64,000 bases of DNA from Microbacterium kyungheense (GCF_006783905.1 NZ_VFPE01000008.1:62001-126000), one strand, 5' to 3'. Shown: positions 34,328-43,887, counted from the first letter of the stretch. The notes: generated by a model not told the origin, from the sequence alone. Made by a program: numbers and translations.

Positions 34328-35566
34328 ATGGTCTTCCAGGGCTCGAGCACTGCGATCTCGCACACCGGCAAGGTCCGCTCCAACAACCAGGACTCCGGCT
34401 ACGCCGGTTCCAACCTGTTCGTCGTCGCCGACGGCATGGGCGGCCACGCGGGCGGCGATGTCGCCTCGAGCCTCGCGATCGCGCGCCTGGAGGCGCTCGA
34501 CAAGCCCTACGACACGACCGCGGGGGCCGAGAAGGCGCTGCGCGACGCGATCTCTGAGGCCGCGGTCGACCTGATCGACACGGTGCACGTCCGGCCCGAG
34601 CTCGCCGGCATGGGCACGACGGTCAGCGCGCTGATCATGGTCGACGACTACGCGGTCATCGCGCACATCGGCGACTCGCGCATCTACCTGTACCGCGACG
34701 ACACGCTCACCCAGATCACGACCGACCACACGTTCGTGCAGCGTCTCGTGGACTCCGGCCGCATCACGCCCGAAGAGGCGCGCTACCACCCGCGCCGGTC
34801 CGTGCTCATGCGGGTGCTGGGCGACATGGACCCCGACCCCGAGCTCGACACGTTCATCATGCCGACGCAGCCCGGCGACCGCTGGCTGCTGTGCTCGGAC
34901 GGCCTGTCGGGCGTCGTCGACGACGCCCACACCGCGAAGGCGCTCGGCATGGGCCTCGCGCCCGGCCGCACCGCCGACATCCTGCTGAAGCAGGCCCTCG
35001 ACGGCGGTGCCCCCGACAACGTCACGATGGTGATCGTCGACGTCGGCGGGCAGCATCCGGTGTTCTCGGGAACGGCCACGATCGTCGGGTCGGCCTCGAA
35101 TCCGGCGGGGGTCGAGGTGCCGGCGGCCGCGCCGCGCCGCGCCAGCTGGCTGCACCCCAACCGCCAGGCCGCGAACGAGCCCACGCACTTCGAGCCGGCC
35201 CCCGAGTTCCTCGAGGAGCTGATCGAGGAGGACCGGCGGCGCTCCCGCCGGCGCCGTATCGGCTGGATCGCGGGCCTGGCCCTCGTGCTCGTGCTCATCA
35301 CGGGCGCCGTGTGGCTCGGCTACCAGTGGACGCAGACGCGCTTCTTCGTCGGCGCCGACGAGGACACCGTGGTCATCTACCAGGGCGTGCAGCAGAACAT
35401 CGGCCCGATCTCGCTGTCGACGCCGTACGAAGACACCGAGATCCCGCTGGATTCGCTGTCGGACTTCGCCCGTGCGACGGTGGTGGGGACGATCTCGGCC
35501 AGCTCTCTCGAAGACGCACGCCGTATCGTCGCCGACATCAGTGATCTGGCGGGAGGAAGCGGATGA
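34328..35566 (+). CDS. pstP: PP2C-type protein phosphatase PstP
   Basis: 412 residues. Cytoplasmic PP2C domain (1-235) with RSNNQDSGYAG, VADGMGGHAGGD, GDSRIYLYRDD, SDGLSGVVDD and GAPDNVTMVIVD, giving the metal-binding Asp set. A basic linker RRRSRRRRIG precedes a single membrane helix (about 315-335) and a 75-residue extracytoplasmic domain. It dephosphorylates Ser/Thr kinases and their substrates. Starts 18 nt after fhaB and overlaps the next gene by 4 nt. Confidence 0.93.
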   Translation: MVFQGSSTAISHTGKVRSNNQDSGYAGSNLFVVADGMGGHAGGDVASSLAIARLEALDKPYDTTAGAEKALRDAISEAAVDLIDTVHVRPELAGMGTTVSALIMVDDYAVIAHIGDSRIYLYRDDTLTQITTDHTFVQRLVDSGRITPEEARYHPRRSVLMRVLGDMDPDPELDTFIMPTQPGDRWLLCSDGLSGVVDDAHTAKALGMGLAPGRTADILLKQALDGGAPDNVTMVIVDVGGQHPVFSGTATIVGSASNPAGVEVPAAAPRRASWLHPNRQAANEPTHFEPAPEFLEELIEEDRRRSRRRRIGWIAGLALVLVLITGAVWLGYQWTQTRFFVGADEDTVVIYQGVQQNIGPISLSTPYEDTEIPLDSLSDFARATVVGTISASSLEDARRIVADISDLAGGSG

Positions 35567-36957
35567 GTGCGCCTGTGACGACTCCCGCCGACGCGGTCTC
35601 GGCCGACACCGCCGTCATCCGTGCGCTGCGGCGCATCCGGGTGCCGCAGACGCACCGCAACCGCGAGCTCGCGCTGCTGATCTTCGCGTTCGTGATCAAC
35701 GGCTCGGCGGTGGCCCTCGTGCAGCTGGGCGCGCTCGGCGCCATCGACTGGACGTTCCTGGTCTACTGCGGCGGCCTCACAGCGCTCGTGATCGCCCTGC
35801 ACATCCTGCTGCGCCTGCGCGCGCGGGATGCCGATCCCTTCGTCGTGCCGATCGCGACGCTGCTGACCGGCATCGGCCTGGCGATGATCTACCGCATCGA
35901 CATCGCCCGCGACCGGCACGGCTGGGACGCGTTCTCGACGCGGCAGCTGGCGTGGGCGGCGATCGCCCTGGTGGCCGCGATCCTCGTGGTGATGTTCCTG
36001 CGCAACTACCGCGTGCTGTTCCGGTACACATACATCTTCGGCCTCGTCGGCATCGTGCTGCTGATCCTGCCGGTGATCCCGGGCCTCGGCACCGACGCCA
36101 ACGCCGACGTGTGGGTGTCGCTCGGCTTCTTCTCGTTCCAGCCGGGCGAGCTGGCGAAGATCGCGCTCGGCATCTTCTTCGCGGGTTACCTCGTGCGCAC
36201 GCGCGAGAGCCTGACATCGACGGGTTCGCGCTTCCTGGGCCTGACCTGGCCGCGCGCCCGGGAGCTCGGCCCCCTCCTGGTGATCTGGCTGGTCTCGCTC
36301 GGCATCATCGTGATGCAGCGCGACCTCGGCACCGGCCTCCTGATCTTCGGCATGTTCGTCGCGATGCTGTACGTCGCCACCGGCAAGACGAGCTGGGTGC
36401 TCATCGGCGTCGTGCTCGCCGCCGGCGGCGCGTGGGTGGCATCCCGGTTCCTGCCGTACGTCGGCAACAGGTTCACGATCTGGCTGGATGCCTTCAACCC
36501 CGACCTGATGGACGGCGCGAGCTATCAGCTGGTCAACGGCATCTTCGGCATGGCCAACGGCGGGCTGCTGGGCACCGGGCTCGGCCAGGGCCGGCCGTAC
36601 CTCACGCCCGTGTCCGAGAGCGACTACATCCTGCCCGCACTCGGGGAGGAGCTCGGCCTCATCGGGGTGTTCGCGATCCTGTGCCTGTACATGGTGTTCA
36701 CCAGCCGCGGCATCCGCATCGGCCTGGCCGGCCAGGACGACTTCGGCAAGCTGCTCGCGACCGGGCTGTCGTTCACGATCGCGCTGCAGGTGTTCATCAT
36801 GGTGGGCGGCGTCACGCGCCTCATCCCGCTGACCGGCCTGACCACGCCGTTCCTCGCGGCAGGTGGTTCGTCGCTCGTCGCGAACTGGATCATCGTGGCG
36901 CTGCTGCTGCGGATCTCGGACGCCGTCCGCAGCCGGCCCCGGGTGGTGATCGGCTGA
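35563..36957 (+). CDS. rodA: SEDS-family peptidoglycan polymerase (RodA/FtsW)
   Basis: 464 residues with about twelve membrane helices. SEDS motifs: SFQPGELAKIALGIFFAGYLV, QRDLGTGLLIFGMFVAMLYVATG, GMANGGLLGTGLGQGRPYLTPVSESDYILPALGEELGLIG, and a terminal GGSSLVANWIIVALLLRISD. With its partner class B PBP (next gene, TGATG overlap) it polymerises lipid II for elongation. In this operon position the protein is called RodA in mycobacteria. Confidence 0.94.
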   Translation: MSAPVTTPADAVSADTAVIRALRRIRVPQTHRNRELALLIFAFVINGSAVALVQLGALGAIDWTFLVYCGGLTALVIALHILLRLRARDADPFVVPIATLLTGIGLAMIYRIDIARDRHGWDAFSTRQLAWAAIALVAAILVVMFLRNYRVLFRYTYIFGLVGIVLLILPVIPGLGTDANADVWVSLGFFSFQPGELAKIALGIFFAGYLVRTRESLTSTGSRFLGLTWPRARELGPLLVIWLVSLGIIVMQRDLGTGLLIFGMFVAMLYVATGKTSWVLIGVVLAAGGAWVASRFLPYVGNRFTIWLDAFNPDLMDGASYQLVNGIFGMANGGLLGTGLGQGRPYLTPVSESDYILPALGEELGLIGVFAILCLYMVFTSRGIRIGLAGQDDFGKLLATGLSFTIALQVFIMVGGVTRLIPLTGLTTPFLAAGGSSLVANWIIVALLLRISDAVRSRPRVVIG

Positions 36958-38423
36958 TGACGAAGGAGCTGCGACGGCTCAGCATCCTGATGCTGGTCAT
37001 GTTCCTCGCGCTGTTCGGCTCGGCCAGCTGGATCCAGGTGGTGCAGAGCGACGAGCTGGCCGCGAACCCGTCGAACCGCCGATCGCTGTACGACTCGTTC
37101 GAGGTGCAGCGCGGCTCGATCATCGCCAGCGGCGCCGCCATCGCCACATCGGTGCCGTCGGACGACGTGTACAGCTGGCAGCGCGTGTACACCGACGGCG
37201 AGATGTGGGCGCCCGTCACCGGGTACATCAACCCCGCGCTCGGCCCTAATGCGGGCACGGGCATCGAGCAGTCCATGAACCAGGAGCTGAGCGGCACGGC
37301 CGGCTCGCAGTTCCTCTCGCGCGTCGAGCGGATCTTCACGGGTCAGCCGCCTCGGGGGTCGAACGTCGTGCTGTCGCTCGACGCGGACGTGCAGCGCGCC
37401 GCCTTCGAGGCGCTCGGCGACCTGCAGGGCGGGATCATCGCGATCGAGCCGTCGACGGGCAGGGTGCTGGCGCTCGTGACGAGCCCCAGCTACGACACGA
37501 ACGTGCTCGCCTCGCACGACACCGACGCCGTCAACCAGGCATACGACGCGCTGGTGGCCGATCCCGGCAAGCCGCTGTCGGACCGCGCGATCGCCGGCGA
37601 CCTCAACCCGCCCGGCTCGACGTTCAAGCTCGTCGTCGCCTCGGCCGCCCTGGCGTCGGGCGACTACACGCCGCAGTCGACGCTGCCCAACCCCGCCCAG
37701 TACCAGCTGCCGCAGTCCAGCAGCATCGTGCACAACGCGAGCGGCGGCGCGTGCGGTCCGGGCGACACCGTCACCCTCGCCGATGCGCTGCGCCTGAGCT
37801 GCAACATCCCGTTCGCCGAGCTGGCGGTCGAGCTCGGCGACACCGCGATCCGCGAAGAGGCCGAGAAGTACGGGTTCAACCAGTCCTTCGACATCCCGCT
37901 GACCTCGACGGCCTCCGGCTACCCGCGCACGATCCAGGACGACGCGCAGACGGCGCTCAGCGGCTTCGGCCAGGGTCAGGTCACCGCGACCCCGCTGCAG
38001 ATGGCGATGGTCGCCGCCGGCATCGCGAACGGAGGCATCGTCATGAACCCCCGCATGGTGGACCGCGTGATCGGACCCGACCTGTCGGTGCAGAAGACGT
38101 ACGACGACACCGAGTTCGGTCGCGCCCTCGACACCGCCCTGGCCGACGAGCTCGTCGCCATGATGGTGGCCAATGTCAGTGACGGCGCGGCGTCGGGTGC
38201 AAGAATAGACGGCGTCGACGTGGCCGGAAAGACGGGAACGGCGGAGAACACGGGCAACGAGCCGTACACGCTCTGGTTCACCGGGTTCGCTCCCGCGAAC
38301 AACCCCGAGGTCGCCGTCGCCGTGGTCGTCGAAGACGGCGGCGGGCAAGGACAGTCGGGCAGCGGCAACACGATCGCCGCTCCCATCGCGAAGAAGGTCA
38401 TGGAGGCGGTGCTGGGCAAATGA
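36957..38423 (+). CDS. pbpA: Class B penicillin-binding protein PbpA
   Basis: 488 residues. N-terminal membrane helix (about 8-27), a short dimerisation domain (VQRGSIIASGAAIATS), then the transpeptidase domain with SxxK in PPGSTFKLV (near residue 222), SxN as SCN near 281 and KTGT in VAGKTGTAEN near 424. It cross-links peptidoglycan with the adjacent RodA. Overlaps both neighbours, so the operon is tightly coupled. Domain order and length match actinobacterial PbpA. Confidence 0.94.
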   Translation: MTKELRRLSILMLVMFLALFGSASWIQVVQSDELAANPSNRRSLYDSFEVQRGSIIASGAAIATSVPSDDVYSWQRVYTDGEMWAPVTGYINPALGPNAGTGIEQSMNQELSGTAGSQFLSRVERIFTGQPPRGSNVVLSLDADVQRAAFEALGDLQGGIIAIEPSTGRVLALVTSPSYDTNVLASHDTDAVNQAYDALVADPGKPLSDRAIAGDLNPPGSTFKLVVASAALASGDYTPQSTLPNPAQYQLPQSSSIVHNASGGACGPGDTVTLADALRLSCNIPFAELAVELGDTAIREEAEKYGFNQSFDIPLTSTASGYPRTIQDDAQTALSGFGQGQVTATPLQMAMVAAGIANGGIVMNPRMVDRVIGPDLSVQKTYDDTEFGRALDTALADELVAMMVANVSDGAASGARIDGVDVAGKTGTAENTGNEPYTLWFTGFAPANNPEVAVAVVVEDGGGQGQSGSGNTIAAPIAKKVMEAVLGK

Positions 38424-40129
38424 GACCGACGCAGGGCGTGACCTTCGGCGGCCGTTACGAACTCGACTCGCGCATAGCGATCGGCGGCATGGGCGAGGTC
38501 TGGGAGGCGACCGACCACGTCATCGGCCGCACCGTCGCCATCAAGATCCTCAAAGACGAGTACATGGGCGATCCGGGCTTCCTGGAGCGCTTCCGCGCCG
38601 AGGCCCGCCACGCGGCCCTGGTCAACCACGAGGGCATCGCCAGCGTGTTCGACTACGGCGAAGAGAACGGCAGCGCGTTCCTCGTGATGGAGCTGGTGCC
38701 CGGCGAGGCGCTCTCGACCATCCTCGAACGGGACGGGTCGCTGTCGACCGACAAGACTCTCGACATCGTTGCGCAGACCTCGGCGGCGCTGCAGGCCGCG
38801 CATGCGGCGGGCCTCGTGCACCGCGACATCAAGCCGGGCAACCTGCTGATCACGCCTGACGGCCGGGTCAAGATCACCGACTTCGGCATCGCCCGCATCG
38901 CGGACCAGGTGCCGCTCACCGCGACCGGCCAGGTCATGGGGACCGTGCAGTACCTGTCGCCCGAGCAGGCGTCCGGCCACCCGGCATCGCCGGCGACCGA
39001 CATCTACTCGCTCGGCATCGTCGCGTACGAGTGCCTGGCGGGCAAGCGTCCGTTCACGGGCGAGTCGCAGGTCGCGATCGCGATGGCGCAGATCAACGAG
39101 CAGCCGCCGCCGCTTCCGGCGACCGTCGCGGCGCCCGTGCAGAACCTCGTGATGGCGATGATCGCCAAGAAGCCCGAGGAGCGCCCGGCATCCGCCGCAG
39201 CAGTCGCACGGGCGGCCACGGCCCTCCGCCGCGGCGATGTCGCGGCAGCCGCCGCGGCAGTGCCCGCGATCGCCGGCGGCGCCGTCGCCGGCGAGGCCGC
39301 CACGCAGCTGCTCGGTGCGAGCGACACCTCGGCCGCGACGAAGCTGATGCCCGCCCCGGGCGAGGCCGTCGCCGAAGAGACGCCCGAGAAGAAGAAGCGC
39401 AGCCCGTGGACGTGGCCGCTGATCGCGCTGATCGCCCTGCTGCTGCTCGTTCTGATCGGCACGATCTGGGCCGTCGTGGCGAACCAGAACGAGCCGAGTC
39501 CCGAGAAGTCGACGCCGTCGCACTCGGCGACGCCCAAAGACACGCCGACGCCGACCGCGACCACGGGCAACGTCGTCGCGGCCGACTACGTCGGTCAGGA
39601 CTGCACCACCGCGTCCGCCGCACTCGACGAGCTGGGATTCGGGGCACGCTGCACCGAGGGCAACGCCGCACCGGACTCGGCGAGCGAAGGCAAGGTCTAC
39701 GCGGTCGCCCCGACCGGCAACGTCCCGCTGGCCACGGTCATCGAGCTCACGGTGTACGCCGGCCAGGTGCCGATGGACCCGCCCGCTGCGCCCACGCTGT
39801 CGACCCCGATCGAAGAGGGCGAGACGGTCACCGTGCAGTGGTCCGGCTACAGCTGCCCGTCCGGCACCGGCAGCGTCAGCGCGTACAACCTCACCGCGAC
39901 GCAGGGCGTCTTCCCGAACACGGGGCAGTCCACGGCCGCCTTCGGTCCGAACGAGCGCAGCGGCCAGGTGCAGGTGACCGGCGCCGCCGGAGCCTCGCTC
40001 ATCGTCAGCTACACCGTCACCTGCACGGGCAACGGCAACGGCCAGGAGCGCACGAGCCCCTCCGCCGAGGCGAGCGGCGTGATCACCGCGGCCCCGGCGC
40101 CGAACCCGTCGCCGACGCCGACGCCGTGA
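38420..40129 (+). CDS. pknA: Ser/Thr protein kinase PknA-like with extracellular PASTA and FN3-like domains
   Basis: 569 residues. Kinase domain 10-275: GGMGEVWEA loop, VAIKIL Lys, HRDIKPGNLL catalytic Asp, DFGIAR, GTVQYLSPEQ activation segment. Juxtamembrane Ala-rich stretch, membrane helix about 331-353, a Ser/Thr/Pro linker, one PASTA domain (about 384-447, VAADYVGQDCTTASAALDELGF) and a fibronectin III-like domain (about 455-545), ending in a Pro/Thr tail. Mycobacterial PknA lacks PASTA domains, so this ectodomain is unusual. Operon position identifies it as the PknA counterpart. Followed by a strong terminator. Confidence 0.88.
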   Translation: MRPTQGVTFGGRYELDSRIAIGGMGEVWEATDHVIGRTVAIKILKDEYMGDPGFLERFRAEARHAALVNHEGIASVFDYGEENGSAFLVMELVPGEALSTILERDGSLSTDKTLDIVAQTSAALQAAHAAGLVHRDIKPGNLLITPDGRVKITDFGIARIADQVPLTATGQVMGTVQYLSPEQASGHPASPATDIYSLGIVAYECLAGKRPFTGESQVAIAMAQINEQPPPLPATVAAPVQNLVMAMIAKKPEERPASAAAVARAATALRRGDVAAAAAAVPAIAGGAVAGEAATQLLGASDTSAATKLMPAPGEAVAEETPEKKKRSPWTWPLIALIALLLLVLIGTIWAVVANQNEPSPEKSTPSHSATPKDTPTPTATTGNVVAADYVGQDCTTASAALDELGFGARCTEGNAAPDSASEGKVYAVAPTGNVPLATVIELTVYAGQVPMDPPAAPTLSTPIEEGETVTVQWSGYSCPSGTGSVSAYNLTATQGVFPNTGQSTAAFGPNERSGQVQVTGAAGASLIVSYTVTCTGNGNGQERTSPSAEASGVITAAPAPNPSPTPTP

Positions 40130-40133
40130 GTCC

Positions 40134-40170
40134 GGCCGAGCGGGTCACGCGACACGTGACCCGCTCGGCC
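40134..40170 (+). terminator. 16-bp terminator hairpin between pknA and pknB
   Basis: GGCCGAGCGGGTCACG and CGTGACCCGCTCGGCC are perfect complements around a CGACA loop, 4 nt after the pknA stop. It separates pknB transcriptionally from the seven-gene operon; pknB has its own TAGTCT -10 box at 40176-40181. Confidence 0.8.
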
Positions 40171-40207
40171 TCGGCTAGTCTGGCTGTTGTTCCAGGCAGG
40201 AGTGACC

Positions 40208-41896
40208 GTGACAGCTGAGCCGCATGTGCTTTCGGGGCGTTACCGCGTCGACGAGCCCATCGGCCGTGGCGGCATGGCGAGCGTCTACAAGGGCTATGAC
40301 CTGACGCTCGGCCGCGACGTCGCGATCAAGATCCTTGACCGCGAGCTCGCCGACGACAACGCGTTCCGCACGCGCTTCCGCCTCGAAGCGCAGGCCGCGT
40401 CGCGGATGGCCCACCCGACGATCGTGCGCGTGTACGACGCGGGGGAGGACTCGCTCACGAGCCCCGACGGGCGCGTCCGTCCGGTGCCGTTCATCGTGAT
40501 GGAGCTCGTCAAGGGCCGGCTGCTCAAGGACATCATCTCGGCCGGCCCGGTCCCGGTGACGGATGCCGTGCGCTACGTCGACGGCATCCTCGAGGCTCTC
40601 GAGTACTCGCATCGCGCGGGTGTCGTCCACCGCGACATCAAGCCGGGCAACGTCATGGTGACCGACGCCGGCCAGGTCAAGGTCATGGACTTCGGTATCG
40701 CCCGTGCCGTGTCGGACAGCTCGTCCACGGTCGCCGAGACCACGCAGATCCTCGGCACCGCCGCCTACTTCTCGCCCGAGCAGGCCAAGGGCGAGCCCGT
40801 CGACGCCCGTGCTGACGTGTACTCGACGGGGGTGGTCCTGTACGAGCTGCTCACGGGCCGCCAGCCGTTCCGGGGGGAATCGCCCGTCGCGGTGGCGTAC
40901 CAGCACGTCAGCGAGGCGCCGGTGCCTCCCTCAGAGGTCAACGAGACCGTGCCGCGCACGCTCGACACGGTCGCGCTGCGCGCTCTCGCGAAGGATCCGT
41001 TCCAGCGCTACCAGGACGCCGCGAGCTTCCGCGAGGCGCTGGACGCGACCGTCGACGGCCGCCAGCCCAGCAAGCGTCAGGTGGGCGCCCTCACCAGCGA
41101 GCTGTACGGCCCGAACCCCCGGCAGGCGGCCGAGACCGCACGGTCGCTGCGCCAGCTGAGCACCGACACGACCATGAAGCGCACCCAGGCCGGCCCGCCG
41201 GTCGCGTGGATCTGGGCGGGTGTCGCGGTGCTGGCCGTGCTGCTGATCTCTCTGCTGTTCTGGGTGCTGACGATCCAGCCGGCCGAGACGCCGAGCGTGC
41301 GCAGCGTGCCCGACGTCACCGGCTTCACGTACGACAGTGCGAACGAGGCGCTGGCCGCAGAGGATCTGCGGGCGATCCGCGTCGATGAAGAGAGCTCCGA
41401 CGTGGCCGAGGGCAACGTGATCCGCACGGACCCCGAGGCGGGCACCTCGGTGGAGCGCGACCAGCAGGTGAAGGTCTACGTCTCGAGCGGGCAGCAGATG
41501 ACCGACGTGCCGCCGCTCGTCGGACTCGGACAGGATGCCGCCACGCAGGCGATCACCGACGCGGGACTCGTGCTCGGCACCATCACGCCGCAGAACGACA
41601 AGGATCTCGCCGCGGGGACGGTCATCTCGGCCGACCCGAAGGACGGCACGAGCGTCGCCGCGGGCGCGACCGTGAACCTGGTGGTGGCATCGGGCCGCGT
41701 GACGATCAAGGACGTCCGCGGGTACACGGCGGACGCGGCCACGCGCGAGCTGCAGGATGCCGGGCTCACCGTCACCACGCAGGAGGATCCGGGCTGCAAG
41801 GCGACCGATCCGCCCACCGTGTCGGCGCAGTCGCTGCCGCCAGGCGATGTGCCGGTGCACTCCCAGATCTCGCTCACGGTCTGCACGGGCGCCTGA
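40208..41896 (+). CDS. pknB: Ser/Thr protein kinase PknB with three PASTA domains
   Basis: 562 residues from GTG 40208, which has AGGAG 5 nt upstream; the earlier TTG was rejected. Kinase domain 10-275: GRGGMASVYKG, VAIKIL, HRDIKPGNVMV, DFGIARA and GTAAYFSPEQ. Membrane helix about 335-357 and three PASTA repeats (about 365-428, 433-495, 497-562). PASTA domains bind muropeptides or lipid II and report cell-wall state; PknB phosphorylates envelope and division proteins and is reset by PstP. Confidence 0.94.
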   Translation: MTAEPHVLSGRYRVDEPIGRGGMASVYKGYDLTLGRDVAIKILDRELADDNAFRTRFRLEAQAASRMAHPTIVRVYDAGEDSLTSPDGRVRPVPFIVMELVKGRLLKDIISAGPVPVTDAVRYVDGILEALEYSHRAGVVHRDIKPGNVMVTDAGQVKVMDFGIARAVSDSSSTVAETTQILGTAAYFSPEQAKGEPVDARADVYSTGVVLYELLTGRQPFRGESPVAVAYQHVSEAPVPPSEVNETVPRTLDTVALRALAKDPFQRYQDAASFREALDATVDGRQPSKRQVGALTSELYGPNPRQAAETARSLRQLSTDTTMKRTQAGPPVAWIWAGVAVLAVLLISLLFWVLTIQPAETPSVRSVPDVTGFTYDSANEALAAEDLRAIRVDEESSDVAEGNVIRTDPEAGTSVERDQQVKVYVSSGQQMTDVPPLVGLGQDAATQAITDAGLVLGTITPQNDKDLAAGTVISADPKDGTSVAAGATVNLVVASGRVTIKDVRGYTADAATRELQDAGLTVTTQEDPGCKATDPPTVSAQSLPPGDVPVHSQISLTVCTGA

Positions 41897-41921
41897 GCCC
41901 TGCCGTCGGGGGTCGTCGGGT

Positions 41922-42563
41922 TCAGCGGCGCGGGCTGAGCCGCGCGCCTCGAGTGGCGGCATCCACGAATCCCACGGACGCCAGCCAGTTGCCCAGCAGT
42001 CGGTGACCGCCCTCGGTGAGGACGCTCTCGGGGTGGAACTGCACGCCGACGATCGGGGCGGTCCGGTGCGCGACGCCCATGATGACGCCGCCCGCGGTGC
42101 GACTGGTGACCACGAGGTCGCGGGGGAGGGTCTCGGGCACGATCGCGAGCGAGTGGTAGCGCGTCGCGGTGAACGGGTCGGGGAGTCCGTCATACAGCGG
42201 CGAGCCGTCGTGGTGCACCGCCGACGTCATGCCGTGCATGAGCTCGGGGGCAGGGTCGACCGTCGCGCCGAACGCCTCGCCGATCGCCTGGTGGCCGAGG
42301 CAGACGCCGAGGAGTGGGATGCCGGCCGCCGCCGCCGCGCGGACGACGGCGATCGACGCGCCCGCGTCGGCGGGTGCGCCCGGCCCCGGTGACACGAGCA
42401 CGCCGCTCCTGCCGGCGATCGCGGCGTGCGGATCGTCGATCGCGTCCGCCTCGACGAGGTCGGTGTCGGCGCCCAGCTCGTGCAGGTACCCGATGAGCGT
42501 GTGGACGAAGCTGTCGTGGTTGTCGATGACGAGGATGGGCGCAGCGGCGCGCGCGGCGGTCAT
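41922..42563 (-). CDS. Class I glutamine amidotransferase, PabA/TrpG type
   Basis: 213 residues. Nucleophile Cys in GVCLGHQAIGE (near 100), VQFHPES with the catalytic His and Glu (near 185), oxyanion SPGPGAP. It releases ammonia from glutamine for anthranilate or aminodeoxychorismate synthase. No component I gene is nearby. This position next to pknB and a sortase is conserved in many actinobacteria, where it is usually annotated pabA/trpG. The start at 42563 overlaps the stop of the small membrane protein gene. Confidence 0.88.
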   Translation of the reverse strand: MTAARAAAPILVIDNHDSFVHTLIGYLHELGADTDLVEADAIDDPHAAIAGRSGVLVSPGPGAPADAGASIAVVRAAAAAGIPLLGVCLGHQAIGEAFGATVDPAPELMHGMTSAVHHDGSPLYDGLPDPFTATRYHSLAIVPETLPRDLVVTSRTAGGVIMGVAHRTAPIVGVQFHPESVLTEGGHRLLGNWLASVGFVDAATRGARLSPRR

Positions 42564-42751
42564 GCTCCGGCGACGGTGCCGACGCCGGGCAGCGGCAGCC
42601 CGACCGTGACCTCCTGCGGCACGATGAACTGGCTCGCCCACGGGAACACGTAGAACATCAGGCCGTACAACACGGCCGCGACGAGCACGATGAGGATCAG
42701 CACCTTGACCCACCAGGGTCCGGGCAGGCCACGCCACAGAGCCCCGTACAT
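42560..42751 (-). CDS. Small membrane protein
   Basis: 63 residues with one central membrane helix (about 15-37, VKVLILIVLVAAVLYGLMFYVF) and a short extracytoplasmic tail. The ATG at 42751 overlaps the sortase stop (TGATG) and its stop overlaps the amidotransferase start (ATGA). Translational coupling on both sides supports a real gene. No family motif recognised; conserved position suggests a role with the sortase. Confidence 0.75.
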   Translation of the reverse strand: MYGALWRGLPGPWWVKVLILIVLVAAVLYGLMFYVFPWASQFIVPQEVTVGLPLPGVGTVAGA

Positions 42752-43563
42752 CAGCTCACCGCCTGGAGGGATGCCGGAGGCCCGGCCTCGGTGCGGGGGG
42801 TGAACGATTCGAACACGCTGTAGGCCACGATGCGCTCGGTCATCGCGTACATCGGGCTGCAGCTGGTCATCGTCATGTACGCGGTCTCTGCGGGGGCGTC
42901 CTTCACCTGCGGCACCGGCAGCAGCACCTCGACGGCGCTCGGCTTCACGTACTCGAGCGTGCGGAACCGGTAGGTGTACCAGCCGGCCTCGGTCTCGATG
43001 ACGATGGCGTCGCCGACGTGCAGGTCTGCGATGCGGTTGAACGGCTTGCCCCACGTGGTGCGATGCGCGGCCAGCGCGAAGTTCCCGGGCTGCCCGGGCA
43101 TCATGGTGCCCGGGTAGTGGCCGATGCCGATCGGGTCAAGGGTGCGAGGGCGGGTGACGCCGCCGGCCATGTCGACGGCGTAGTCCGAGCCGAAGCGGGG
43201 GATCCGCATGACGGCGAACTTCTCGCCGTCACCGGGCTCGGCCATGACGGGCGGGGGCGCGGTCACCGGATCCGATCCGGTGGCTCCGGGCGTCGGTGCG
43301 ACAGCCTGCGGATTCTGCTGCTGCCACTCCTGCTGCCACTGCTCGGACTGCGCGGCTCCGGACGCGTTGCGCTCGGCGCCGTAGATCATGTCGCCGACCC
43401 ACAGCTGCCACACGACGTACAGCAGGACGATGACGCCGGCGGTGATGAGAAGCTCGCCGATGACGCCCGCGACCGATACGCGCCGCCGGGGGCGCGCCTT
43501 GGTCCGGGCGGCGCCCCGGGACATGGCGACCGCTTCATCCACAGGGGGATTCTCGCACAGCAT
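42751..43563 (-). CDS. Class E sortase
   Basis: 270 residues from ATG 43563; later starts at 43542 (GTG) or 43524 (ATG) are possible. Basic N terminus, membrane helix (GELLITAGVIVLLYVVWQLW), Gln/Pro-rich linker and the sortase barrel with catalytic His in ALAAHRTTWG, Cys in TMTSCSP and Arg in TERIVAYS. The SxSP context after Cys fits class E, which in actinobacteria recognises LAXTG-like signals. It attaches surface proteins to peptidoglycan. No pilin or LPXTG substrate gene is next to it, so it is probably housekeeping. Confidence 0.88.
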   Translation of the reverse strand: MLCENPPVDEAVAMSRGAARTKARPRRRVSVAGVIGELLITAGVIVLLYVVWQLWVGDMIYGAERNASGAAQSEQWQQEWQQQNPQAVAPTPGATGSDPVTAPPPVMAEPGDGEKFAVMRIPRFGSDYAVDMAGGVTRPRTLDPIGIGHYPGTMMPGQPGNFALAAHRTTWGKPFNRIADLHVGDAIVIETEAGWYTYRFRTLEYVKPSAVEVLLPVPQVKDAPAETAYMTMTSCSPMYAMTERIVAYSVFESFTPRTEAGPPASLQAVS

Positions 43564-43597
43564 AGTTGTGGTCCGGCTGGCAGTTAGACTCTTGTGC

Positions 43598-43837
43598 ATG
43601 GCACGACCCGGCAAAGACGACGACTCGCTCGTCGAGCGCGCAGAAGGCGAATCCGCACCCAACCCGGTGTGGTTCAAGCCGATCATGATCGGCCTCATGC
43701 TCGTCGGACTGATCTGGATCCTCGTCTTCTACCTCAGCGGTATGGCGTTCCCGATTCCCGACATCGGTGCATGGAACCTGGTGATCGGTTTCGGCATCGC
43801 CTTCGTCGGCTTCCTGATGACGACGCGCTGGCGATAA
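43598..43837 (+). CDS. crgA: Cell division protein CrgA
   Basis: 79 residues with two membrane helices (about 29-49 and 59-76) and the family signatures NPVWFKPIMIGLMLVGLIWILVFYLS and IPDIGAWNLVIGFGIAFVGFLMTTRWR. It helps recruit septal peptidoglycan enzymes (FtsI/FtsW) in actinobacteria. A TAGACT box (43585-43590) lies 7 nt before the ATG, so the mRNA is likely leaderless. Ends before a classical terminator. Confidence 0.95.
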   Translation: MARPGKDDDSLVERAEGESAPNPVWFKPIMIGLMLVGLIWILVFYLSGMAFPIPDIGAWNLVIGFGIAFVGFLMTTRWR

Positions 43838-43850
43838 ACCCTACGAGAAG

Positions 43851-43880
43851 AGCCCCGGTCATGGCTGACCGGGGCTTTTT
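43851..43880 (+). terminator. Rho-independent terminator of crgA
   Basis: AGCCCCGGTCA-TGGC-TGACCGGGGCT stem (11 bp, 4-nt loop) followed immediately by five T residues, the clearest intrinsic terminator in the window. Confidence 0.92.
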
Positions 43881-43887
43881 CGTGCCT

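Noticed and set aside
36900..38423. Frame joining rodA downstream sequence to pbpA as one long protein
   Set aside because: The real pbpA starts at ATG 36957 overlapping the rodA stop; the upstream part is rodA in another frame.
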